DNA of 64,000 nt from Sphingomonas sediminicola. Lineage in GTDB: Bacteria > Pseudomonadota > Alphaproteobacteria > Sphingomonadales > Sphingomonadaceae. The translations under genes and the position numbers were made by a program. The notes beneath the pieces are model-generated. The model did not search any database. It was not told the DNA's origin and saw only the letters and a list, made by a program, of their open reading frames with translations. Within the stretch, counting starts at the first letter, position 1; each line of letters opens with the position of its first letter. Positions 8,724 to 17,689 of the stretch are shown here, one piece after another. Location: NCBI RefSeq assembly GCF_014489515.1, contig NZ_CP060782.1:1674001-1738000 (forward strand), written 5' to 3'.

Positions 8724-9657
8724 GCATCGACCGGATCTACGAAGAGGCCGCCGGCTGGCTCGTTCGCCAGCAGGATGACGCCATGGACTGGCAAGGCTTC
8801 ACCCTTTGGCTGGAAGCCGACCCGCGCCACCGCGCCGCCTATGACGATCTGGCATTGCTCGATGCCGACCTCGATACTTTCGCGCAAAGGTTTGAAGTTA
8901 ACCGGACGGTGCCAGCGCCCGTCGCCGCAAACGACGCTGAGCCCGTGCGCTGGAAGCGATGGGCGGGCGTAGGCGGTGGCGCTCTGGCTGCTGGCCTGGC
9001 GCTAGCCTTGGTGCTCCAGCCAGCGACATCGGACATTCGGGCCCAGGACTATCGGTCGGCTCCGGGCAAGAGCGCCCAGGTCGCTCTGGCTGACGGCGGC
9101 CATGTCGTGCTCGCGCCGGACAGCCACCTTCGGGTTCGAGGTGGGGATATTACAATTGAGGGGACGGGATACTTCGACGTTCCACACAGGCCCGGGCGCA
9201 CGCTCACCGTCAACGCCGGCGATTTCCAAGTCACCGACATCGGAACGCGCTTCTCGGTCGCGAACGAGGTCGAAGGAGTCAGCGTCGAGGTTGAGGAAGG
9301 AGCCCTCTCGGTCTCATCGCAACGGCTGGGATCGCCGATAGCTTTGCATGCGGGTCACGGCCTGCATGCCGACCGGTCGAGCGCGACCGTTCAGCTCGTC
9401 AGCGTTGAGCCGCAGCGTATCGCGACGTGGCGAAACGGCAAGCTGCAGTTCGATGAGGTACCGCTCGCGCTGGTCGCGCGCGACATCTCAAGATATTCGG
9501 GCAGGAAGGTGACGGTCGACCGCGCTATCGCCGGCCAGCCATTCAGCGGAGTGATCGCGATTGACCAAGGTGAGGCCCTGAACAGACCCTCGCCCAGATC
9601 CTGTCGCTCGACATCCAGAGGGTGGACGGCGCTTCTCGCCTTCGGCCTCGTCGCTAG
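8720..9657 (+). CDS. FecR-family anti-sigma regulator, frameshift near its end
   Basis: About 312 residues. The N-terminal DUF4880-type cytoplasmic domain (IYEEAAGWLVRQQDDAMDWQGFTLWLEADPRHRAAYDDLA) binds the sigma factor. A transmembrane helix follows near residue 80 (GVGGGALAAGLALALVL), then the periplasmic FecR domain (SAPGKSAQVALADGGHVVLAPDSHL and DIGTRFSVANEVEGVSVEVEEG). Near 9582 the frame changes: adding one C gives the expected C-terminus LAQILSLDIQRVDGASRLRP and a TAG at 9655-9657. Without that base, the open frame runs straight into the receptor gene. It should pass the signal from the receptor STN domain to the sigma factor encoded upstream. Confidence 0.85.
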
Positions 9658-11939
9658 CCAGTTTACGCTCGCTTCCCCCGTTTATGCCGCGACTCAATCA
9701 ATCAACATCCCGGCCGGCCCGCTCTCGCAGTCCATCCGGAGGCTAGCCGACCAGGCAGACGTCTCGATCGGCTTCGCGGGCAAATTGCCCGGTATCGCGG
9801 CACGAACCGTGCGCGGCGCGTCGAGCCCGGCGGACGCGCTACGCCAGATGCTCAAAGGAAGCGGTTACCATGCCGTGCCGACCGGACCATCGAGCTTTCG
9901 GATCGAGCGACTACCTCGCGCAGCGCACGCCGCATCAACACCAAGCACGCCGATTGAAGAGCCGTCGCCAGACATCGTCGTGACCGCGCTCAAGCGGCCA
10001 CAGCTGCTGACAACCCTTCCCGGCACCGTAAGCGTGATATTCGCCGACAACCTCCGTTCCGCCGCGGGCCTGGCGGGCAGCGACGCGATCGGGCGCCAGC
10101 TTCCATCGCTCACGACCAGCAGTCTGGGACCCGGCCTCAACCGCCTTTTTCTTCGTGGAATCGGGACGGGCCACTCAATGGCTTCAACCAGGGAAGCGTG
10201 GCCATCCTGCTCGACGAAGCCCGGATCAACTATGACGCCCCAGACCCCGACTGGGCACTCATCGACATTGACCGGGTCGAGGTCCTCGAAGGACCGCAGG
10301 GTCCGCTTTACGGAACGGGAGCGCTCGGCGGGATCGTCAAGCTTTCGACGACGGCCCCTGATCTGGGACATTCGTTCGCTCGCGTTTCGACGTCTGGAGC
10401 GGTTGTGGAGGGCGGCGGTTTCTCGAACGCGCAATCGTTGACGGCAAATCTGCCGCTTGCATCTCAACGTTTGGGCGTGCGCGCCGTGGCTTATCGCGAC
10501 CAGCAGGCCGGGTGGATCGACAACGCCGGCGGAGACGGCAACATCAACCGGTTGCAGCTTGTCGGTGGACGGCTCGCCATTCGCTGGATTCCTGCCGGGC
10601 ACTGGACCGTCGATCTGATCGGCGCGCTCCAAAGTCGAAATACGCGAGACAGCCAGTACGCCGACGGCAACGTCGGTCCGTTACGCCGTCCGGATCGATT
10701 GCGGGAGCCTCGCGACCTTGACGCCAAGATCGGCATGTTGACCATAAAGGGTCCGATTGGCAGGGTTGAACTCACCTCGATCACCAGCTTCAGCCGGCAG
10801 GAAGCAGCGGCAACCTACGACGCTGCACCGCTTGCACCGATTCTTGGGACTGTAGGGCCAACAAGCGTCGACGACGCTCGGAACTATGATCTGTTCGACC
10901 AGGAGGTCAGGATCCAGAACCGGAGCGCAGGCGGACTGGAATGGCTCGCGGGCCTGTCCTTCATCAATGCGACAACTGACACGGATATCGTCGCGAAGGA
11001 CGCCTCGACCGGCGTTCCCCTACTGAGGTTTCGAAGGTCGATCAGTGAGGCGGCCGCCTTCGGCGAGGCGAGCGCCAAGATCGGCCGCGGTGTGATCCTG
11101 GCGGGCGGAGGCCGGGTCTTTTCAGTGGGGATCGACGACGAGGGCAGGAAGCCAATTCATCAGGAGCGCTCAGTCGACGAAGTATCCGGGCGGCGGCCGA
11201 TGCAAGCATCACTTGGAAGCCGTCGGCGAATGTCACGGCCTTCCTTCACGCAGCGAGCGGATATCGCCCTGGCGGAATCAACGTCCAACGCGACGCTTCC
11301 CAACCGACGTACGAAGCAGATGAGCTGGCAAGCGTCGAGCTCGGATCGCGGATCGAGCTGGGCGAAGATTCTTCGGCAGAAGCCACTGTTTTTGCGTCCA
11401 GGTGGCAACATGTTCAGACCGACGAGCTCCTGACCAACGGGTTGGTCGCAACTCGAAACGCAGGCAACGCGCACAATTCCGGCCTCGAAGGGCGCATCCA
11501 TTTGGCAGTCGGCAAGGCCACGATGCTGACCGGCGGCCTCATCCTTCAGTCCGCGCGACTGGCCTCGTCGAACCAAGGCAGCGAAATCGAAGATCGCCGC
11601 TTGCCCGCGGTTCCGCAGCTTGCTGCTCGGGTAGAGCTCGGCCACCGCTTCCATTGGGACTCATGGGATGGCGAGGCGAGCATCGGTGGCCGGTACATCG
11701 GAGCGACCCATTTGAGCTTCGATCCTGTACTTGATCGAAGGACCCCCGGACACGCGCTGATGGACGCGCATGTTTCCCTCTCGCGCGATGGCTGGACCGC
11801 GGAGCTTCTTGGCGAGAACCTCACCAACAGCACCGCCGACACGTTCGGTTTCGGCAATCCGTACCGCGTCAGGCTGGTGCCGCAGCGCACGCCGGCCAGG
11901 CCGCGATCGATCGGCATATCCCTCAGCCGGTCTTTCTGA
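9593..11939 (+). CDS. TonB-dependent receptor with STN signalling domain, frames broken
   Basis: An outer-membrane receptor of about 780 residues. A signal peptide (LLAFGLVASQ to VYA) precedes a secretin/TonB short N-terminal domain (SINIPAGPLSQSIRRLADQ to YHAV), which signals to FecR. The plug begins with a TonB-box-like DIVVTALKR and contains VEVLEGPQGPLYGTGALGGIVKL. The barrel ends with the usual aromatic C-terminus (ISLSRSF). Single-base losses are needed near 10172 and 11145 to keep one frame. No clear ATG or GTG start is in frame; the true start lies near 9600, overlapping the end of fecR. The ligand is unknown. The context suggests uptake of the compound made by, or used by, the genes just downstream. 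Confidence 0.82.
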
Positions 11940-12022
11940 GTTTCGCATTTTTAGTCAGCCGACCGACTGAGGTGCCGACGATTTCGGGGCGTCTTCACCG
12001 GGAATAGCCCGGGGACTTCCTG

Positions 12023-12577
12023 ATGAATGTCGAAGCCGCAAGGCACTTGATTGAACGTCGTTACGCCACCGTCCACGGTGCCGTCCAGGCGGCAGACTAT
12101 CCCCATTTTTGCATTGTCGATTCCGGTCCGGAGATGGGCCCCACTGCCGCCTTGGGCTTTCGGCTGGCCGGAGAGGAGCGGCTGTTTCTTGAAGACTATC
12201 TCGACGATCCCATCGAGAGGGCAGTCAGCGAAAAGATCGGAATTAGAGTCAATCGTGACCGCATCGTCGAGATCGGAGCGCATGCGTCGGCCCAAAGCCG
12301 CGCCACCGTGGCGTTGTGGGCCAGAACCGCGCGTCATTTGAACGGGATCGCGGATGTAGCGGTAGCCGTACTGACCGGTCCGCTACGGTTGATGTTCGGA
12401 AGGCTTGGGATCGACATTCACGATCTTGGCGCTGCCGATCCGGCCCGGCTTCCGGAAGGCGCTGCGGACTGGGGACGATACTATGACCTGCAGCCGCGAA
12501 TCTGCGCAGGACTGATCGCACCCGCGCTTCCGAAATTGGCCGGCTTCGACGATGGCGTAACCGGGATCTGCGCATGA
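12023..12577 (+). CDS. thermostable-hemolysin-family protein
   Basis: A 184-residue protein that fits the thermostable hemolysin (delta-VPH type, T_hemolysin) family in length and in its central AALGFRLAGEERLFLEDYLDDPIE block, followed by a C-terminal part ending near AALPKLAGFDDG. The family was named from a Vibrio hemolysin, but its sequence pattern resembles acyl/acetyltransferase-like folds and a toxin role is doubtful. Its stop overlaps the start of the ligase gene by ATGA, so the two are translationally coupled. I infer a biosynthetic rather than haemolytic role here, possibly acyl transfer. Confidence 0.75.
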   Translation: MNVEAARHLIERRYATVHGAVQAADYPHFCIVDSGPEMGPTAALGFRLAGEERLFLEDYLDDPIERAVSEKIGIRVNRDRIVEIGAHASAQSRATVALWARTARHLNGIADVAVAVLTGPLRLMFGRLGIDIHDLGAADPARLPEGAADWGRYYDLQPRICAGLIAPALPKLAGFDDGVTGICA

Positions 12578-13988
12578 CTGCGCTGCTCGAAGCCGTCCGA
12601 AGCCACGTGCGTGCAGGTCGTTCCAATCCTGCTTTTGATGACGGCCACAAATCGTTGAGCTGGGGTGACAGCGCTCTAGCCATCGAGAACACGATTGGCG
12701 AGCTCGAACGATCTGGACTGGGCAGAAGTCCGGTCGGATTGGACATCGATCATTCGACAGGCGCGGCAATTCTTCTCGTCGCACTGATCGAGGCGGAAAT
12801 CCCGGTCGTCCCGCTCCCACCGTATTTCAACGAGGCGCAGCGGCTCGCTGCACTCGGCAACGCCGGTGCGAGCGCCTGCATCTCGGGCTGCTCCCTTGAC
12901 GATCTCACCGTTCGGTTCGGAGCGGTCCCCGTCGAAACGGGGGAGGCCGACCTTCCCAACGCAACGGCGGTGATAAGCTTCAGCAGCGGCTCGACCGATG
13001 AACCCAAGGGAGTCTGCCTTTCCGCAGATCACCTCATTGCTGTCGCCACGTCGGTTTGCGACTACCTTGGCCGCGATCTTGCGGGCCGGCACCTACCGGT
13101 CCTTCCGTTTGGAATCCTGCTCGAACAAGTCGCCGGCCTGTTCGCCTCGCTCATCGCTGGCGGGACCTACCTGCCACTGCCCGGAAGCGCAGTCGGATTG
13201 GCAAACCCGCTTCGGCCCGACGGAAAGCAATTACTCGACGCCGTCATTCGGGATGGAGCGACGTCCCTCATCCTCGTTCCCGAATATCTGGCAGCGCTGG
13301 TGGCAGCGATGGAAGCATGCTCGACCCGCTTGCCGCAGTTGACCCTCGTCGCCGTTGGCGGCGCTAGCATTTCCCCCGCGTTGCTAAAGCGCGCCAGCCT
13401 GGTCGGTCTGCCGGTTCGGCAGGGTTATGGAATGACCGAAGCCGGCTCGGTCATCACGCTTGAGGACGGATCGACCATCTCTCAAGGGGAGTCGGTCGGT
13501 CGGTCGGCAGCCACAAGCTTTGGTTGGCGGACGACGGCGAAATCATCATCGATGGGCCGCTATTCCTCGGTCTCGTCGGTCAGTCTCGAGAGCCCGGCTC
13601 CTTTGCCACAGGGGACATCGGTCGCTTCGACCAGCAAGGGTCACTCTGGATCGACGGCCGGAAGTCCAACCTCATCGTTACAGCCTTCGGACGCAACATC
13701 TCGCCCGAATGGCTCGAAGCGCTGCTGACGGCTCAGCCCGAGATTGCTCAAGCCATGGTCCGCGGCGACGGAGACGCGATACTCGAGGCCCTGCTCGTCC
13801 CCGCAGGACCCGAGGCCGACGTCGAAAGTGCGGTCGAACGCGTCAACGGCGGACTTCCGGAATACGCCCGGATCGGCGCCTGTCGTCTTGTACCCCCCTT
13901 CACGCCGGCGAGCGGACTGCTGACGGGCAACGGCCGGATGCGACGCAGCGCGATCAATCGAGCCCATCCCAAGGAGACGGCGGCGGAT
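12574..13988 (+). CDS. AMP-forming acyl ligase (ANL superfamily), frameshift near 13503
   Basis: About 470 residues of an adenylate-forming enzyme that activates a carboxylate, probably a fatty or aryl acid, as acyl-AMP. The P-loop-like core ATAVISFSSGSTDEPKGVCLS is clear. It is followed by the motif RQGYGMTEAG and, in the other frame, FATGDIGRFDQQGSLWIDGRKSNLI with the hinge Asp and catalytic-type Gly/Arg region. The C-terminal small domain contains LTGNGRMRRSAI, where the usual catalytic lysine near the end is replaced by Arg. One base is missing near 13503. The reading frame passes without a stop into the di-iron oxidase-like domain, so the boundary at 13988 is my estimate. Confidence 0.8.
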
Positions 13989-14657
13989 AAGTTCTTCGAC
14001 CGGCTAATTTCGGAGACGAAAGGCGACCAGGCGCGCTTTGCGATGACCCCGCAGCTTCTTGCGGGGCTCACCGGCCAGATCAGTCGCAGCGATTACATCG
14101 CGTACCTGACGCAAGCCTTTCATCACGTGCGCCACACGGTCCCGCTGATGCGTGAGGCGCGCGCCGCGCTCGCGGAGCGGGGCAACCCAATGCTCGTGGA
14201 GGCACTCGACAATTATATTGTGGAGGAGACCGGCCACGAAGAATGGATCCTCGACGATATCGAGACCGCGGGCGGGGATCGGGACGCGGCATCGCGCAGC
14301 GACCCCGCGCCGGCGACCAAGGCGATGGTCGACCATGCCTATGCAACAATTCGAGACGGCAATCCGGCCGCGTTCTTCGGGATGGTCTTCGTTCTAGAAG
14401 GAACGAGCGTCGCGTTGGCTTCGCATGGCGCTTCCGCGGTCCAGCGGCGACTGGGGCTTCCGAACACCGCCTTCCGCTACCTCAATTCACACGGCGCACT
14501 CGATCAGGATCACATGAAATTCTTCGAGAGCCTGATGAACCGCGTCGACGATCCATCGGACCAGTCCGCCATCGTCGAAATGGCGAAGGACATGTTTCGT
14601 CTATTCGGCGGAATGTTCGGGGGAATCGAAATCGAAGGCGTTCGTGATGCGGCATGA
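13989..14657 (+). CDS. heme-oxygenase-fold di-iron enzyme (iron-containing redox family)
   Basis: About 222 residues of an all-helical TenA/heme-oxygenase-like domain. The likely metal ligands of the HDO type are visible: Glu in EALDNYIVEETGHEEWI with EExxH, Glu in VFVLEGTSVALA, and DQDH in HGALDQDHMKFF. Known enzymes of this fold (for example UndA and BesC) use two irons and O2 to cleave or oxidise fatty acids or amino acids. The domain begins at DKFFDRLISETKG, where homologues usually have their own start codon. Here no ATG or GTG is present and the frame is continuous with the ligase, so this is either a true fusion or a start lost to sequence error. An internal ATG at 14042 would truncate the domain. 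Confidence 0.8.
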   Translation, partial: KFFDRLISETKGDQARFAMTPQLLAGLTGQISRSDYIAYLTQAFHHVRHTVPLMREARAALAERGNPMLVEALDNYIVEETGHEEWILDDIETAGGDRDAASRSDPAPATKAMVDHAYATIRDGNPAAFFGMVFVLEGTSVALASHGASAVQRRLGLPNTAFRYLNSHGALDQDHMKFFESLMNRVDDPSDQSAIVEMAKDMFRLFGGMFGGIEIEGVRDAA

Positions 14658-15400
14658 TGGCAAGACGGTTGTGCTCACCGGAGCGGCCGGCGGAATCGGC
14701 AGCCTCCTTTGTCGCGAGTTGAAGAGAGAGGGTGCGACCGTCGTCGGTGTCGATCGCGTCGATTGTCCCGAGGCCGACGAGACGATCATGGCCGATCTCG
14801 CGACCCAAAGCGGCCTTGCCGACATCTGCAACCTGCTTTCGTCGAGGCGGGTCGACCTGCTCGTGAACCTCGCCGGGATGCAATATTTCGGTCTGTTCGA
14901 CCGGCAGGAGCCCGATCAGATCTGGACCGGATACGTCGTCAACCTGATCGCACCCGCAACCTTGATGCGCTGCGTCCTTCCGCAAATGCAGGCACGCGGA
15001 GACGGACAGATCGTAAATATCGGTTCGGTCCTTGGCGCGGTGAACTATCCCTATTTCGCCACCTATTCGAGCAGCAAGGCAGGCTTGCGGGGTCTGTCCG
15101 AGGCTCTTCGCCGGGAGCTCGGCAAGTCGCCCATCGCAATCACCTACATCGCCCCCGAGCAGTCCGCACAGCCTTCAACGGAGCGGAGGTCAATCGCTTC
15201 CTCGAAATCGCGAAGATGCATCCCGACGATCCCGCGCTGGTCGCGCGGCGCATCGCCCGGGCAATCGGTGGACGCCGCAAGGAGGTCACGCTCGGCATCG
15301 CCGAACATTTCTACACCCGCCTGAACGGCCTCTGCCCCGCCTAGTCGATGCGGGCCTCGCAGGCACGACCGCCAAGGCACGCGAGCTTTTCGCCAACTGA
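14647..15400 (+). CDS. short-chain dehydrogenase/reductase, two frameshifts
   Basis: About 250 residues of a classical SDR. The cofactor motif is VVLTGAAGGIGSLLCREL (TGxxxGIG), the NAG-equivalent is LLVNLAGMQ, and the catalytic Ser and YSSSK are in IVNIGSVLGAVNYPYFATYSSSKAG. Near 15160 one C seems missing from a C run; beyond it the protein continues as AVRTAFNGAEVNRFLEIAKM. Near 15338 another C is missing, giving the C-terminus LVDAGLAGTTAKARELFAN and TGA at 15398-15400. The ATG at 14647 overlaps the end of the oxidase gene; a GTG at 14644 precedes it. It probably reduces or oxidises the product of the ligase/oxidase pair. Confidence 0.85.
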
Positions 15401-15420
15401 TCCAGGAGAAGGAGCAATTC

Positions 15421-16072
15421 ATGGATTTTGGCCGCTACATTCAAGTTTTGGCTGCATTGAGCCTGACGGTGCTGGCCGCTCCGGCGTTTGCTTCGGACAA
15501 TCCGGCAATGGATTCCGATGTCATGCGCATCAACAATGCCTGGGCGCACATTCGCTACCAGGTGAAGGACCGCAACGCGCAATACAATCAGCTGGCCGCG
15601 CTTGAGGGCAGGCGCTCCAGGTCGTCCAGAAATATCCGGGCAAGGCCGAGCCGCTGCTTTGGGAAGGCATCGTGGTCAGCGAGGAGGCTGCGAGGGCGTC
15701 CACCTTCAAGCAACTCGGCCTTGCGACCCGTGCACGCGACATTCTGGCGAAGGCCTATGCAATCAATCCGCGCGTGGCGGACGGAGGCGCCGCGATGAGC
15801 CTTGGCGTGCTGTACTACAAGGTTCCGGGCTGGCCGATCGGCTTCGGAAGCACGGCCAAGGCTCGCACATATTTCCAGCGGGCACTACTGCAGGACCCGA
15901 AGGGGTTGGATAACAACTATTTCTACGGCGACTTCCTAGCCCAGGAAGGCGACAAGGCGTCGGCGCGGCAATATCTGCAGCGAGCGCTTCAGGCCCCAAC
16001 GAACCCGGACAGGCCCGTCTGGGATTCGGGACGGCGGCGGAAGTCCGGGCGCTCCTCGCCAAGCTCGGATGA
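15421..16072 (+). CDS. exported TPR-like repeat protein, two frameshifts
   Basis: About 215 residues. A signal peptide (YIQVLAALSLTVLAAPAFA) precedes helical repeats such as ATRARDILAKAYAINPRVADGGAAMSLG and KARTYFQRALLQDPKGLDNNYFYGDFLAQEGDKASARQYLQRAL, which look like tetratricopeptide pairs. Frames change near 15607 and near 16030; the restored C-terminus is AAEVRALLAKLG with TGA at 16070-16072, overlapping the methyltransferase start. The protein is periplasmic by prediction, so it may help export or receptor function rather than catalysis. Some databases call similar proteins TRAP-transporter TatT-like; I only support the repeat fold. Confidence 0.7.
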
Positions 16073-16718
16073 GCAGCCGAACGTTCGTCGACCGTGCGGC
16101 CTTGGCCGTCGGTCGGCAACTTGCGAACCCTTCCGGCTCGGGCGGCTTCCTGCTCGCCGTGATGATGCGGGTTTTCAATCGCCGCCCGACGCGCGCGCTG
16201 ATCGAAGCGCTCGATATTCGTCCAGGCCACCACGTCCTCGACATCGGGTGCGGGGACGGAATGGCCTTGTCTGCCGTCCCGCAGACCACTTGGCGGTACG
16301 GTGTCGATCAGTCGGAGACGATGCTTTCGATCGCAAGGCACCGATTGAATCGAGACCTGAAGGCGGGGCGGGTCAGGCTTCGCCACGGTGACATGCTGGC
16401 GTTGCCCTTCGGCGCAAATGCGTTCGACCGGATCCTTGCCTCCAATGTACTCTATTTTTGTACCGACATTCCTGCCCTCGTGCAGGAGTGCCGGCGGGTC
16501 GCGCGGCCGGACGCAAGCCTGGGAATCTACGTCACCTCCGCCCGGTCGATGGCGAAGTGGCCGTTCGCCGGTCCCGAACCCATCGCCACTTTTCGCGCGA
16601 GCAACTCGAAGCGGAATTGGAAGCGGCGGGAGTGATGCAAGGAGAACGGGAAATCCGGCACCTCGCGCTGCCGGGTGAAATGGAAGGGCTGATCGCCCTC
16701 GTGCGGCTGGTGAGCTAG
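16069..16718 (+). CDS. class I SAM-dependent methyltransferase, frameshift near 16578
   Basis: About 216 residues. The SAM-binding motif I is HHVLDIGCGDG, followed by an acidic strand YGVDQSETM, motif II-like RLRHGDMLALPFG, and FDRILASNVLYFCTDIPALVQECRRVARPDA. This is the Methyltransf_11 pattern used by small-molecule methylases. Near 16578 the frame changes; the restored end reads HFSREQLEAELEAAGV to GLIALVRLVS. It overlaps the repeat-protein gene by four bases and is the last plus-strand gene of the locus that starts with the ECF sigma factor, so I infer that it methylates the same unknown product. Confidence 0.8.
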
Positions 16719-16724
16719 CCGCCG

Positions 16725-17252
16725 TCACTGAATTGGGGCGCAGGCGATCCTTGCTCCGGCGCCGCCAATGGGCTGGCTGACGTGATCGTCGGGCGATGCG
16801 TGGATGACAAGCGCCGATCCGTCGGCATCGAGCAGGTTCAAGCGTCCGACGGCTTCGCCAAGCGAGAGATTGGGCGCGAACACTTCGGCAAAGGCCTTGC
16901 CGTCGGGACCGACGAATAGGTTCGGAAGATCGCCGAGGTCGGTTGCATTCTCATTGAGCAGGCCGTGGACCGACGCCGCGGCCGAGCCGTGGACGTGTCC
17001 GCCGGACGCCTTGAAGCCTGGATCTCCGCACGTGGCGACAGAATGTATGTGCATTCCGTGCCATCCTTCCGATAGGCCCGATGCTTCCACCTTCAAAAGA
17101 ACCCCGCGTGGAGCTTGCGACAAGGTCACCGTCCCAATCACCTTGTTCCCATCGCCGATAATCGACGCCGTCCTGGCCAGGCCATCCGCAGAGCACGGAG
17201 AGGCAAGGAGGGTGCAGGCGAATCCCAGGGTAATCAGCGCGCGGCGGGTCAT
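16725..17252 (-). CDS. sodC: periplasmic Cu,Zn superoxide dismutase
   Basis: A 175-residue SodC. A signal peptide (ALITLGFACTLLASPCSA) is followed by the copper-binding WHGMHIHSVATCGD, then the zinc region FKASGGHVHGSAAA, and the C-terminal LVIHASPDDHVSQPIGGAGARIAC. The copper/zinc histidines, the Asp after HVH-type residues and the disulphide cysteine pair are present. It converts superoxide to peroxide in the periplasm. The start at 17252 has AAAGGGA upstream and removes an unrelated N-terminal extension. It converges with the methyltransferase gene, six bases apart. Confidence 0.92.
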   Translation of the reverse strand: MTRRALITLGFACTLLASPCSADGLARTASIIGDGNKVIGTVTLSQAPRGVLLKVEASGLSEGWHGMHIHSVATCGDPGFKASGGHVHGSAAASVHGLLNENATDLGDLPNLFVGPDGKAFAEVFAPNLSLGEAVGRLNLLDADGSALVIHASPDDHVSQPIGGAGARIACAPIQ

Positions 17253-17689
17253 CGTGAAGTCCCTTTTCGGATGAGATGCAGTAATGACGCCGCCATCATG
17301 ATCCGACCGCAGGCTGGTCGTTCGAATTAGGCAATCCAAGAGCCGGAGCAGTCATCGAAAACGGCGGCGTCGACTGCGGTACGTGCAGGTCGGCGGCGTC
17401 ATGGAGGGACTCTTTCTCAAGCGAAGGGATGTCCTTGATGATGCGCGCCTCCATCTTCGGACTCGCACCGATTTCGAACGAAAGGACGTCCAGCCTGCTC
17501 GGTCCGGACTTGCTCCGCGAGCGGCCGTGTTCATGTTCGTCGAACGTTTCCGAGCTAGCCTTCGACGCGCAAAATTACTCGCAGATTAAACTTCTGCAAT
17601 CTTTCGATTCTTTCCTTCCCCTTCCCCAATTCGGTCCTCATTTGGTTGTCCCGTGCGGACCGGTTCCGCTCGCTTTTTGTGGGTGAGCC
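17253..17689. other. 437-base gap upstream of the asparagine synthase gene
   Basis: No confident gene. A plus-strand open frame at 17429-17686 (85 residues, MSLMMRASIFGLAP) has good G/C third-position bias over its first 50 codons and a GAAGGG site nearby, but I recognise no family and the last third is pyrimidine-rich. The segment 17590-17680 is T/C-rich and could be a leader for the AsnB gene. Promoters for the divergent sodC must also lie here. Confidence 0.3.

Noticed and set aside
12023..12577. Toxin/haemolysin function
   Set aside because: The family name is historical; coupling to ligase, oxidase and SDR genes fits biosynthesis better.
17429..17686. 85-residue open frame before the asparagine synthase gene, considered as a lasso-peptide precursor
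   Set aside because: No leader/core pattern, no protease or RRE partner nearby, and the amidotransferase keeps its full glutaminase domain.
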